Shown: one piece after another, positions 51,065 to 63,200 of the stretch
Position numbering within the stretch: the stretch's first letter is position 1
Layout: each line of letters begins with the position of its first letter
Origin: Bdellovibrionales bacterium
GTDB taxonomy: Bacteria > Bdellovibrionota > UBA1018
Length of the DNA: 64,000 bases
Assembly (NCBI GenBank): GCA_018266355.1
Contig: JAFEAP010000002.1
Coordinates: 1-64,000 of the forward strand
Direction of reading: 5' to 3'
Notes under the pieces: model-generated
Database searches by the model: none
Seen by the model: only the letters and a program-made list of their open reading frames with translations
What the model was told of the DNA's origin: nothing
Program-made: the position numbers and the translations under genes

Positions 51065-52500
51065 TGTTCCGGGAAATCTTCTACCAGTCCGCGATCGCGA
51101 TGATCCTCGTCGACAAGACGCGGACGATCCAGATCGCGAACGCCGAAGCCGAGCGTCTTTTCGGCTACGACGCGGGCGAACTCACGGGGCGTTCGCTCGG
51201 AGACCTCGTTCCCGTCGCCTTCCGCGACCGCCACCCGACCTACGTCAGAGGCTATTTCGAGGATCCGAATCCGCGAGCGATGGGCAGCGGCCGGGACCTC
51301 CGGGCGCTCCGTAAGGACGGCGTCGAAATTCCGGTCGAGGTCGGACTAAAGCCGATCCGGACGCCCGAAGACGTCTGGGTCGTCGCCACGATCGTCGATC
51401 TTTCCCTGCGAATCCGGGCGGAGAAGAAGTTCCGGACCGCCTTCGAGGCCGCGCCGAACGCGATGCTTCTCGTGAACGACCAGGGACGAATCGTGCTCGC
51501 GAACGACCAGGCGATTCATCTCTTCGGCTACTCTTCCGCCGAGCTCGTCGGGCAACCGATCGAACTCCTCGTCCCCGACGAAGTGAAGGGACACCACCCG
51601 GGCCTCTTCCGCGGATACGTTTCCCATCCCTCGGCTCGCGCGATGGGGACCGGCCGGGATCTCCGAGCCCGCAAGAAAAACGGAGGGCTCTTCCCCGTCG
51701 AAATCGGCCTTCGCCCCTATCAGGACGAAGAGGGCCTTTTCGTCATCAGTTCGATCGTCGACATGTCCGAGATCGTCCGCATCCGGCAAAGCCTGATCGA
51801 ACGCAACGAAGAACTCGAGCAGTTCACTTACCGCACCTCCCACGACCTGAAGGCCCCGCTCATCACGATGTCCGGGCTGGCCGATTTCATCGCGGAAGAC
51901 CTCGAAGCGGGAGAGGTCGGCGAAGCGCGAACGAACGCGCTGAAAATCCGGAAACTTTCGGCTCGGCTTCAGGAATCCATTTCGAAAATCCTCGAGCTCA
52001 TGCGCGCGGAGAAGATCGACGAATCCCCGCAGGACGTTCACCTCGACGCCCTTCTCGCCACCATCGAATCGAACCTCTCCCACCTCAGCGCCGAAAACGG
52101 CGTGCGGATCCTCGACAACCTCGGAGCGGATCCGGTCGTCGTCACCGCGTCGAACCGTCTCTCCCAGGTCCTCGAAAATCTCATCTCGAACGCGATCAAG
52201 TATGCGGATCTCCGGAAACCCGAGCGCACCGTGCGCGTTTCCCTGCTGCGCCCCCCCGGTCTCACCCGGATCGAGGTCGCCGATAACGGCCTCGGCTTCC
52301 CGACGAACCGCATTTCCGAAGTCTTCGGCATCTTCAAACGCTTCCACCCCCAGAGTTCGCCCGGGAGCGGTCTCGGTCTCTACCTCGTCAAAAAGCAGGT
52401 CGAAAAACTCGGCGGCTCGATCTCTCTCGAAAGCGAGCCCGGCAAGGGAACGACTTTCCGCATCGACCTTCCCGACTCCCCGATTGAAAATCCTTCGTAA
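51064..52500 (+). CDS. Double-PAS sensor histidine kinase
   Basis: The protein has 478 residues. Two PAS domains, about 1-110 and 125-235, are closely similar to each other (RAMGSGRDLRALRKDGVEIPVEVGL against RAMGTGRDLRARKKNGGLFPVEIGL), a sign of internal duplication. Then comes the H box FTYRTSHDLKAPLITM, the N box LENLISNAIKYADL, DNGLGFP and GSGLGLYLVKKQV. No transmembrane segment; cytosolic. It probably phosphorylates the response regulator in front of it. The PAS type suggests haem, flavin or another small ligand, which is not predictable here. Confidence 0.9.
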   Translation: MFREIFYQSAIAMILVDKTRTIQIANAEAERLFGYDAGELTGRSLGDLVPVAFRDRHPTYVRGYFEDPNPRAMGSGRDLRALRKDGVEIPVEVGLKPIRTPEDVWVVATIVDLSLRIRAEKKFRTAFEAAPNAMLLVNDQGRIVLANDQAIHLFGYSSAELVGQPIELLVPDEVKGHHPGLFRGYVSHPSARAMGTGRDLRARKKNGGLFPVEIGLRPYQDEEGLFVISSIVDMSEIVRIRQSLIERNEELEQFTYRTSHDLKAPLITMSGLADFIAEDLEAGEVGEARTNALKIRKLSARLQESISKILELMRAEKIDESPQDVHLDALLATIESNLSHLSAENGVRILDNLGADPVVVTASNRLSQVLENLISNAIKYADLRKPERTVRVSLLRPPGLTRIEVADNGLGFPTNRISEVFGIFKRFHPQSSPGSGLGLYLVKKQVEKLGGSISLESEPGKGTTFRIDLPDSPIENPS

Positions 52501-52517
52501 GTCGCTATGCTTTCCGT

Positions 52518-52925
52518 ATGAAACTTCTCCGCGCGTCCGCCGCCTTCGCCACGCTTCTCCCGCTCGCCGCGGCCCACGCCGCGAATCCGCTCTGCAAGAC
52601 GAGCTACGACCCGAAGCTCGACGAGATCCGCTACCAGAACTTCGACCTCACGCCCGCCGACGAAGCGAGCAGTCGCGGAGACTGCGTCGACCAAATCGTC
52701 CGGATCCTCGACTCCCGCCGCCTGCCCGAAGTCGCGGGAAAACCGATCCCCGTGCACCTCGTATACGAACTCACCGACGACGAGATGTTTCCCGTGATCG
52801 AGCGGATCCTCGGCGCCGACCCGAACCGGGCGCTGCGCACGGAGATCAAGTTCAGCATCCCGGCCGAACTGGACGCGGACGAGCCGCTCACCGAAATCGA
52901 AGCGACGATCCGGGAAAAGCCCTGA
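52518..52925 (+). CDS. Small exported protein of unknown function
   Basis: The protein has 135 residues with a signal peptide (LLRASAAFATLLPLAAAHA). The mature domain has two cysteines (PLCKTS and GDCVDQ) and a short beta-alpha pattern (DEIRYQNFDLTPADEAS, IVRILDSRRLPEVAGKPIPVHLVYELTDDEMFPVIERIL). No family is recognised. It follows the kinase gene by 17 nt on the same strand and may belong to the same transcript. It ends 10 nt before the convergent transporter gene. Confidence 0.55.
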   Translation: MKLLRASAAFATLLPLAAAHAANPLCKTSYDPKLDEIRYQNFDLTPADEASSRGDCVDQIVRILDSRRLPEVAGKPIPVHLVYELTDDEMFPVIERILGADPNRALRTEIKFSIPAELDADEPLTEIEATIREKP

Positions 52926-52935
52926 GCCTCGCGCC

Positions 52936-54837
52936 TCAGCGGGGCGCGAAGACGACGTTCTCGAGGATGATCAGGATGATCCCGATGATCGATCCGCCGG
53001 CGATCACGCCCGCGCAGACCGTTTCCTGGTTCTTCACGAACGCGCGGTAACCGAGCGACTTCGGATCAGTCGCCTTTTTCTTCATGAGGAAGAAGAAGAG
53101 CGCGCCGAGCGCCATCGAGAAAGAGTCGGCGAACTTCAGTACGAACGCGAGGCCGAGGCCCACGCCCGAGATCGGAAACTTCCCCTTCGTCTTGATGTTC
53201 GCGATCTCGCAACCGACCCCGATCAGGACGCCCGCGATCACGCCGTTTACCGCGGTCGGATGGAGGGCGGAAAGCCCCTTCGTGAGAACTTCGGCGACGG
53301 CCTTCCACACGGCCGCGCCCGGCATCGGGAGTTTATCCGAGGTGAAGAGCGAGATGTCGCCGTGGAAGATCTGGTAATAGACGGGAACCGCGACGAGCGC
53401 GCCGGCGAAGATCCCGAGCACGTGGCCGACCGCCTGGTGGCGCGGTTTCCCGCCGAGCATGTAACCCGGCTTGATGTCCATCAGCAGGTTACTCGCGTTC
53501 AGCGACACTTCCGTCGTGATCCCCGCGGTCATCAGGTTCGTCCCGATATTGCCCGGGGCGATCACCGAATACGTGATTTGGGTCAGCTTCGAGAGCGCGC
53601 TGCCCGGCGTGATCGCCGTCAGGCCGGTCGACGTCACCGCGATGAGCGTGAAGACGAAGACGAGCGGAATCGCGATGAGGCCGAGGAGCCAGTGCAGGTC
53701 GAACCAGACGTGGCCGAGGTAGACCGTGATCGCGCCGATGAGCGGGATGCCCACGACGAAGATCCACATCGGAAGCTCGATCTCGCCGAGCGGATCCTTC
53801 GCCCCGGCGGGGTCCTTACGGGTCGAGACTTTGCGGAAAAGCTGCGTGAAGGACTCGAGGATCAGCTTCGGCTTCGAGAAGAACGAGAAAAGCGAGGCGG
53901 ACGCCATCATCGAGGCCCCCGTCCAAAGCGACCACATCGTGATCGCCTTGAAGTTCGCGCCGGCGATGATTCCTTCCTTGATCAGGATCGGCGCGAGGAG
54001 GAAGTAGTTCACGAACGCGCCGAGGAGAAGCGACATCGCCGTCTTCATGTTCATGAGTCCCCCGGTGCCGACCATCACGATCGACGAATCGAGGCGGATC
54101 GTCAGGTCCTTCAGCGGGGTGCCCAGGATCGCAGGTGTGGCGAACTTATAGACGAGGTCGTCCCAGTAGTCCGGAAGCTTCAGGAACGGCGCCTTGATCG
54201 CGCCCATCACGATCTCGCTCCGCATCGTCTCGACGAGCGCCGAGGCGCCCGCGCCGTACGCGAGGAGCTTCGCCTTGAAGATGCCATCCCCTTGCCCTTC
54301 GTCGGTATGCAGGTTGTCGAGCACGATCCCGGCCGCGCGGCCTTCCGGGAACGGAAGCTGCTCTTCGTTGATGAAGCGCTTCTTCAGCGGGAACGCGAAG
54401 AGGACGCCGAGGAGCGAAAGGACGATGATCCACCAGAACGTCTGCCACATCGGCACGACCTTCCCGGTCACCATCATGAACGCCGGCATCGACGCGATCA
54501 GCGGCGCGGTCATGTAACCGGCGCTCGTCGCGACGGATTGCATCGCGTTGTTTTCGAGGATCGTCATCTCTTTCCCGATCCCGAGCTTCGCCATCGCCTT
54601 GAAGAACGCGAACGAGAGGATGACCGACGTAATGCCGACCCCGAGTGTCCAGCCCGTCTTGATCCCGACGTAGAGGTTCGTGAGGCTCAGCACCCCGCCG
54701 ATCAGCATCCCGGTCAGCGCGGAACGCACGTTTAGCTGGGGCATGTCCCCGCGATAAACCTTCGTGAGCCACCACTGGTCTTTTTCGACCAGGGTCATCG
54801 TGTGCACTTGTTCCGTCGTCAGTTCTTGAATGGCCAT
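52936..54837 (-). CDS. OPT-family oligopeptide/metal-chelate transporter
   Basis: The protein has 633 residues from the ATG at 54837; the frame continues upstream but that part is unlike the family. About 14-16 hydrophobic segments are seen. Family blocks are SLTNLYVGIKTGWTLGVGITSVILSFAFFKAM, AMQSVATSAGYMTAPL near residue 105, PFPEGRAAGIVLD, and DIKPGYMLGGKPRHQAVGHVLG. This fits the EspB/OPT peptide or metal-siderophore transporters of bacteria. It would import small peptides or metal chelates across the inner membrane with proton symport. Confidence 0.9.
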   Translation of the reverse strand: MAIQELTTEQVHTMTLVEKDQWWLTKVYRGDMPQLNVRSALTGMLIGGVLSLTNLYVGIKTGWTLGVGITSVILSFAFFKAMAKLGIGKEMTILENNAMQSVATSAGYMTAPLIASMPAFMMVTGKVVPMWQTFWWIIVLSLLGVLFAFPLKKRFINEEQLPFPEGRAAGIVLDNLHTDEGQGDGIFKAKLLAYGAGASALVETMRSEIVMGAIKAPFLKLPDYWDDLVYKFATPAILGTPLKDLTIRLDSSIVMVGTGGLMNMKTAMSLLLGAFVNYFLLAPILIKEGIIAGANFKAITMWSLWTGASMMASASLFSFFSKPKLILESFTQLFRKVSTRKDPAGAKDPLGEIELPMWIFVVGIPLIGAITVYLGHVWFDLHWLLGLIAIPLVFVFTLIAVTSTGLTAITPGSALSKLTQITYSVIAPGNIGTNLMTAGITTEVSLNASNLLMDIKPGYMLGGKPRHQAVGHVLGIFAGALVAVPVYYQIFHGDISLFTSDKLPMPGAAVWKAVAEVLTKGLSALHPTAVNGVIAGVLIGVGCEIANIKTKGKFPISGVGLGLAFVLKFADSFSMALGALFFFLMKKKATDPKSLGYRAFVKNQETVCAGVIAGGSIIGIILIILENVVFAPR

Positions 54838-54956
54838 GGCGAGGGCATACCGAAAAAAGGACGGAGCCGGAACCGAAAAGGATGCGGAGGGTAAACCAAT
54901 TTCGCTTGCGAATTCGGCGCGCTTCGCTTCGTTCATCGACCGTCAATCATCGATTT

Positions 54957-54976
54957 AATCTATTGCATCATAGATT
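54957..54976. promoter_or_regulatory. Palindrome upstream of katG, candidate peroxide regulator site
   Basis: AATCTA-N8-TAGATT forms a perfect inverted repeat, 108 nt before the katG ATG. Another TATAGATT follows immediately downstream, so half-sites recur. The surrounding sequence is AT-rich and is the most likely promoter region. It could bind an OxyR-, PerR- or Fur-type regulator, but it matches none of the consensus boxes perfectly. Confidence 0.3.
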
Positions 54977-55053
54977 TTATAGATTTTTTAAAGTCGCTAA
55001 GCAGGGGCATCCTGATACCGTCGTGAAACATCCGAGTGGAAGTCCCGCGGTGA

Positions 55054-57324
<2,271 letters not shown>

Positions 57325-57347
57325 TCCGCTCGGTCCCTCGAAAAATG

Positions 57348-57381
57348 AAAAGCCCCGCGGCGTCTCGCCGCGGGGCTTTTT
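57348..57381. terminator. Bidirectional intrinsic terminator
   Basis: A perfect 15-bp stem AAAAGCCCCGCGGCG (57348-57362) with loop TCT and its complement (57366-57380) has A runs on one side and T runs on the other, so it works on both strands. It separates the convergent katG and CxxCH-protein genes. Confidence 0.93.
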
Positions 57382-57404
57382 ACTGACCTCCGTTCGTTTC
57401 TACT

Positions 57405-58724
57405 CTAGAGACAACTGAGATCCGTCGCGACCGCGCTCACGATCGACGCGAAACTGTCCTGGGTCTGGGCCGTCGCCGCGATCGCGTCGATCTGGGCCGG
57501 CGTGAACGTACCGAGCGGGCAGATCTCCTGGATCACGCGGTTCGTGAGGAACTCGTAAACGAGCCCGGCCTTGCCGAGCGCCGCTCCGAGCGCGTTCAAT
57601 CCGCTGCCCGAGGTCGAGCCCGACCAGCCCCACTGGGTGAGCAACCCGCTTTGCATCCAGGACGCGAGATCCCATGACTGGCTCGAGGTCTTGCTCGCGG
57701 TGCCCGTATTGCAGTTCGGCGCCGGGCTATTGTTCAGGTTACAATTCAAGACCGTGTTCCGAAGCCCCGGATCCGATCCGAGCGATTTCCGCGTGCTCGT
57801 CGTCGGCGTCGGAAAGTAGATCAGCCCGTGGTCCGGGTCGAAGTCGTACTTGTCGGCGAACGCCTGGTAACCGTGCGAAAGGTTCGAAGCGCCCGCGCCG
57901 TGGCACGAGAGACAGGCCGGCTGGCCTTGGCCCACCGAGAAGCTCGGGTTCAGCTGCGGGATGAAGCGAGGCGCATCGTTCGCCGTCGCCGTCACGCTGC
58001 CGACCATCTGCGGGAGCGAAAGGCCGAGCGTCGTGATGTACATCCCCTCGATCGCGCGCAGGTTCGTGCCCGCGAGGAGACCGTTTTGGGCGAACGAAGC
58101 GTCGAGCGCGCCGCCGCCCGTCGCCTTCGTATTGTTCAAGGTCATGTACCCGCCGACGTCGGCGACCGGGATCGTGATAGGGGCATAGAGTTGCGAGCCG
58201 TCGGAAGCCGTTCCGTTCAGGATGAGGGCCGTTTGGCCGACGTTCTTCACGATGTCGGTCCGCCAGTTCACGGCCGCGAGTTGGGCCGCGGTGAGCGTGC
58301 CGACGTGGGTCGGAACGCCGGCGACGTTCACGAGGTAAGTCGCGTTCTGGGACCAAAGGGCACTGATCGACGCCGTCGTCGACGAACCGATCAGGTTCGC
58401 GAGGATGAAGAGCGTTGCGTCGTTGTCGTTCACGCCGATCTCCGAGAGGTGCGTGTTCATCATCTGCCGGGCCATCCGGCGCGGGAGGTAGGACGGGAAG
58501 TACGCGCTGTTGATCGCGGCCTGGGCGGCAGCGGCGTAGTTCCCCGCTTGGATACTCGACACCATTGTCGCGAACTCGGGCGCGGACGCCGGCATCGAGC
58601 CGCCGGTGATCATCCCCGCCATGCGCAGCGCCTGGATCGTCGCGCTCGTCAGGTCGGCGCGCGCTCCCGGCACGGCTCCCGCGAGAACGGTCATTACTCC
58701 GATTAAGATCCCTAGATTTTTCAA
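57405..58724 (-). CDS. Exported CxxCH haem-protein candidate
   Basis: The protein has 439 residues from a TTG start, since the only nearby ATG is in another frame; GGAAGGGG lies upstream. A signal peptide (LIGVMTVLAGAVPGARA) is followed by an alpha-helical region with VSSIQAGNYAAAAQAAINSAYFPSYL. The motif QPACLSCHGAG in the second half is a single c-type haem attachment site, with an ordered context (ASNLSHGYQAFADKYDFDPDHGL). Last gene of a three-gene set with the Tat-exported protein and the Ig-repeat protein. A periplasmic or surface electron-transfer or oxidase role is possible. Confidence 0.6.
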   Translation of the reverse strand: MKNLGILIGVMTVLAGAVPGARADLTSATIQALRMAGMITGGSMPASAPEFATMVSSIQAGNYAAAAQAAINSAYFPSYLPRRMARQMMNTHLSEIGVNDNDATLFILANLIGSSTTASISALWSQNATYLVNVAGVPTHVGTLTAAQLAAVNWRTDIVKNVGQTALILNGTASDGSQLYAPITIPVADVGGYMTLNNTKATGGGALDASFAQNGLLAGTNLRAIEGMYITTLGLSLPQMVGSVTATANDAPRFIPQLNPSFSVGQGQPACLSCHGAGASNLSHGYQAFADKYDFDPDHGLIYFPTPTTSTRKSLGSDPGLRNTVLNCNLNNSPAPNCNTGTASKTSSQSWDLASWMQSGLLTQWGWSGSTSGSGLNALGAALGKAGLVYEFLTNRVIQEICPLGTFTPAQIDAIAATAQTQDSFASIVSAVATDLSCL

Positions 58725-58759
58725 GCGATCATCCCCTTCCGGTCAGCCCCCTGACCGAA

Positions 58760-60256
58760 CTAAATCACCATCAAGCTCGTCGGATTGTTGATCCCCGTCG
58801 CGGCCATCGCGGCCGCCGCCCCGTTCATGTCGAGGCCGAGGTATTTGAACGCCGTCAAGTAAAGTCCCGCCATCGCCGCCGGCACGGAGAAGACCGTCGT
58901 CGCGGCCTTCACGCTGCCGTTCGACGCGTTGAACGTGCCCGTCGTGAGCAGGTTCGGCGGCGTCGACGGATGGAAGCAAAGCAGGTAACCCGCGCTGAAC
59001 GTCCCGCCGGTGTCGGCTTGGAGCGTGTTCGGGCATTTCGCCGCCACGCCCGGACCCGGGACCGTCACGTCGACCGTGCCGGTGTTCCCGCAGTTCCCGT
59101 TCGCGACGCTGATGAGCGAGCCCGGCGTCGCCGCCGCGTCGCAAGCCGCGATGAACATCGCGACGTAGACGCCGGCTTCGTAGTCGTTCGTCGAAACCGA
59201 ATCCTGGAGTTTCGTGAGCAGGTCCGGATCGTCCGTCGCTTGGTGGTAATCGCATCCGTTCTGCTGGATCACGACGCCCGCGATCGAGCCGATCGCCGAC
59301 TGGTAGAACGCCGAGAAAAGCGCCTGCTGGCTCGCGCTCAGCATCGCGGGCTTGATCGTCGACGAGGCGAGCGCGGTGATCTTCGTCGGGTCGAAGAGCG
59401 TCTGGCCGATGCCGTTCGTCGCGAGGCCCGCCGAGCCATAGAAGCCGCAGACGGCTTTCGATACCGCCTGGGCGCCGTACTTCCGTCCACCGAGGTTGAA
59501 CACGTTCGCGAAGATCGAGGAGAGCGAATCGGCCGCGGTGGCCGCGTTCGTCACGAGCGCCGGCGAAGTATTCGCCGCCGGAGTCATCCCGAAACGGTTC
59601 GCGATCGAGGTCGGCGTGAGCCCGGTCGACGGTTGGTCGACGTTCACGTTCACGTTCACCGCCGGGTATCCTTTCGCCCAGTCGACCATGTTGTTCGAGA
59701 CGTTCACGCGAACGTCCTTCCCGAGGCTCGTCGTCTTGAAACCGCTCGCCGAGCCGAGGTTCCCGAGGTTATCCCCCGCTCCGTCGTCCGCGGCGAACGC
59801 GCCGAAGTGGCCGCCGAGCGAGGTCTTCGCGAGCGTCGCCGTCCACGAAGCCGCGGTGTAGCCCGCCGGCGGCGTGAGGAGCGCGATACCGAACGGGCTC
59901 GTCTTCGAAACGTACCAGTTCGTGCCGACCTTCACGAGGTCGCCCGCGATGACGCCGTGGAAAGTCGCGGCCGCGGAAGTCATGCCCGAGGCTTGGATCT
60001 GGTGGATGAAGGCCGCGCCGTTCGCCGGGCCGCCGTTCCGGAAGATCTGCGCGAGCGCCCCGGGCTGGCGGACCTGGGGCGGACACGTCGTCGCGGCCAC
60101 CGCGTCCTTGATCAGGCTGCCCACGAGCGAGTGCGGCAGCAGCGCCGTCGCCGTTCCGGCCGCGAGGCCCTTCGCGAGGAAATCCCGCCGGGTATAGGAC
60201 CGGTGCGGTTTCTCCTTCGAGTCGTCTTTGAAGTTCTTGTTTACTCGGATGATCAT
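58760..60256 (-). CDS. Tat-exported protein, DUF1501-like context
   Basis: The protein has 498 residues. The N-terminus has YTRRDFLAKGLAAGTATALLPHSLVG, a good twin-arginine signal, so the protein is exported folded, often with a cofactor. The mature domain has regions rich in Ser, Ala, Thr and Gly, with GGHFGAFAADDGAGDNLGNLGS and QQNGCDYHQATDDPDLLTKLQDS; the latter could be metal binding. It broadly resembles the Tat-exported DUF1501-type proteins that travel with cytochrome-like partners, but I cannot place it firmly. It sits between the Ig-repeat/CxxCH protein and the other CxxCH protein. Confidence 0.5.
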   Translation of the reverse strand: MIIRVNKNFKDDSKEKPHRSYTRRDFLAKGLAAGTATALLPHSLVGSLIKDAVAATTCPPQVRQPGALAQIFRNGGPANGAAFIHQIQASGMTSAAATFHGVIAGDLVKVGTNWYVSKTSPFGIALLTPPAGYTAASWTATLAKTSLGGHFGAFAADDGAGDNLGNLGSASGFKTTSLGKDVRVNVSNNMVDWAKGYPAVNVNVNVDQPSTGLTPTSIANRFGMTPAANTSPALVTNAATAADSLSSIFANVFNLGGRKYGAQAVSKAVCGFYGSAGLATNGIGQTLFDPTKITALASSTIKPAMLSASQQALFSAFYQSAIGSIAGVVIQQNGCDYHQATDDPDLLTKLQDSVSTNDYEAGVYVAMFIAACDAAATPGSLISVANGNCGNTGTVDVTVPGPGVAAKCPNTLQADTGGTFSAGYLLCFHPSTPPNLLTTGTFNASNGSVKAATTVFSVPAAMAGLYLTAFKYLGLDMNGAAAAMAATGINNPTSLMVI

Positions 60257-60296
60257 AACCCCCCCGGGTCCTTGATGCCTTACGATCTTTTCGGAA

Positions 60297-63200
60297 CTAG
60301 AAGCCGGTCATTTCGATCCCGAACGTGTTCGCCGCCTGACAGACCGAGATGAAGGTCTGGGCGGTGGTCGCGCCGGCGGCGGCGTCCGCGTTCACGAGCG
60401 TCGTGAAGACCGCGGTCACCTGCGTGTTCAGCGCGGTTCCCGCGGCGGCGAGATTGCCGACGTGGGCGTTCACCATCGCGACCCCCGCCGCGACGAGCGC
60501 GCTCGTGCTGTTCGCCACCGTGGCGGACGTCGAGACCCCGTACGAAGACGCCTTCGCGTCGGCGCAAGCGGAGTACACGAGGAGCGGGATCTGGTCGTAA
60601 CCGGTCGCCACCTGCGGGTCGGCGTTGTCCGGAAGACTCGACTTCGCTTGATCGAGCGTCGTCTTGAAGTTCCCGGCGGTCGGGCTCACGCCCGCCGCGC
60701 CGAGGACCTTCACGAGGCGCGCGATGACGGCGTAGGTCGTCGGCGTCATCATCGAACCGCACCCGGTCAGGCCGGAGTTCATGCCATTCGCGTTACACGC
60801 GGTGGTCGAGCCGGCGGTCGGAGACGGAGCCGGCGTCGGAGACGGACTCGGGCTCGGTGCCGGTCCCGGCGCGCCCTTTTGGATCCAGTTGAATACCGCG
60901 GCCTGATCGGTCGTGGAGAGCGCCGGCGCGCCGAGCGGCATCGGCTCCGGAGAACTCGGGGCGATATAGGTGAAGAAGAGGCTGTTCATCGGTTTGCCGG
61001 CCACGACCTGGGTCATGACCGCCGAATACGTGCTCAGGTCCACGACGGGAGCCTTCGAGTTCGCGTTGTGACAACCCGTGCACTTCGGCAGGATGTTCGT
61101 CGACATGTACGTCCACGTCGCGTTCGGGTCGTTCGCGTTCGGGGCGAACGAGGTGATGTTCACCGTCGCGGTGGTCGAGCCGCCGCCATTCGAACCGGTG
61201 ACCACGTAGTCCTTCGCCGCCGCGGCCGCGGTCGGCGTACCCGAGATCACGCCCGATGACGTGTTCAAGACGAGACCGGCCGGGAGCGCCGGATTCACGC
61301 TGTAGGTCGAGATGAAACCGCCGGCGTTCGCCGGCGAGTTCGCGGTGATCGCGGTCCCGACGACGTAGAACGCGATCGCCTGGTTATACGCGAGCATCGT
61401 CGGCGCGATATCGTTCACGGTGATCGAAAGCGATACGGTCGCCGCGCCGCCCGAGTTCGAGGCGGTAATGACGTAGTTCGCGGCCGCCGCGACGACGGAA
61501 GGCGTACCGGTGATTACGCCGGTCGTCGCGTTCAGGACGAGACCGGCCGGAAGCGCCGGGTTCGAGGTATAAGAGGTCGGCGTACCGCCGGAGAACTTCG
61601 GCGAGTTCGCGGCGATCGCCATCGTGCGCGAAAGCACCATCGGGTTCACCGTGTAGCTCAGCAGCGAAGGCGCGATATCGTTCACCTGGATCTTCAGCAC
61701 GACCGAAGTCGAACCGGCCGCGCTCGAACCCGTGACGGTGTAACTAGACTGGCCGGAGACCGCCGTCGGGATCCCCGTGATCACGCCGGTCGTCGCGTTC
61801 AGGACGAGACCGTTCGGAAGCGCCGGGTTCACGCTATAGGACGTGATCGCGCCGCCCGTGTTCGAGGGGTTATCGGCCGCGATCGCCACGCCCTTCGTCG
61901 CCACGAGCGGGTTCACGGAATAAGCGAGGTTCGCCGGACCGACGTCGACGACGGAAATCACGAGGGTCGCCGTCGCGGAGCCGCCGGAGTTCGTCGCGGT
62001 CACGACGTAATTCGCCGACGCCTGGAGAGCCGTCGCCGTTCCGGTGATCACGCCGGTCGTGGTGTTGAAGACGAGGCCCGCGGGCAGCGCCGGGTTCACC
62101 GCGTAGGAAACGACGGCTCCCCCGCTCGACGACGGATTATCCGCGGCGATCGCCGAACCCTTCGTCGCCACGAGCGGATTCGCGGAGTACGCGAGGTTCG
62201 ACGGCGCGACGTCTTTCACTTGGATATTCACCGTCGCCGTCGCGCTTCCGCCCGAAGTGACGACCGTCACGACGTAACCGGTGAGCGGAGAAACGACGGT
62301 CGGCGTGCCCGAGATCGCACCCGTGGTCGTATTGAGGACGAGCCCGGCGGGCAGCGCCGGATTCACGCTATACGACATCGCGGTACCGGAACCGAGAGTG
62401 GCCGTGTCCGGCGTGATCGCCGAGCCCTTCGTCGCCACGAGCGGGTTCACCGCATAGGCCAGGTTCGACGGCGGGGCCGCGTTCACGAGGATCGAGACGG
62501 TCGCCGTCACGGATCCTCCCGAGTTTTTCGCGGTCACGACGTAGTTCGCTTTCGCGGACTGCGCGCTCGGCACGCCCGAGATCACGCCGGTGGTCGCGTT
62601 CAGGACGATCCCGGCGGGCAGCGCCGGGTTCACGCTGTAGGAAGTCACCACTCCGCCCGTCGAGGACGGGTTATCCGGAGTCATCGCGGTCCCGGCGACA
62701 GCGGTGACCGCAGCGACGGAGTACGCGAGGTTCGCCGGCGCGGCGTCGTTCACGGCGATCGCGAGGGTCGCCGTCGAGGAGCCGCCCGAGTTCGTCGCGG
62801 TCACGACGTAATTCGCCGAGGCCTGGAGAACGGTCGGAGTGCCCGTGATCACGCCGGTCGTCGCGTTCAGGACGAGGCCGGTCGGGAGCGCCGGATTCAC
62901 GCTATAAGAGACGATCGCGCCGCCGGCCGAGGACGGCGTATCGGCCGCGATCGCGACGCCCTTCGTGGCCACGAGAGGATTCTTCGAATAAGCGAGACCG
63001 CTCGGAGCGGCGTCGTTCACCTGGATATTCAGGATCGCGGTCTTCGAACCGCCCGAGTTCGTCGCCGTGATCGTGTACGCGGTCAGCGGCGAGATCGCCG
63101 TCGGCGTACCGGAAACCACGCCGGTCATCGCGTTCAAGAGCAGGCCGGTCGGCAGGTTCGGCACGACCGAGTAAAGGACGATCGGACCGCCGGTGACCGT

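Noticed and set aside
53260..54735. Arg/His/Glu-rich plus-strand frame opposite the OPT transporter
   Set aside because: Composition is that of an antisense frame; the minus strand has a complete transporter.
54957..54984. Certain OxyR site upstream of katG
   Set aside because: The palindrome is real but spacing and bases do not match the OxyR consensus, and no oxyR gene is near; listed only as a candidate site.
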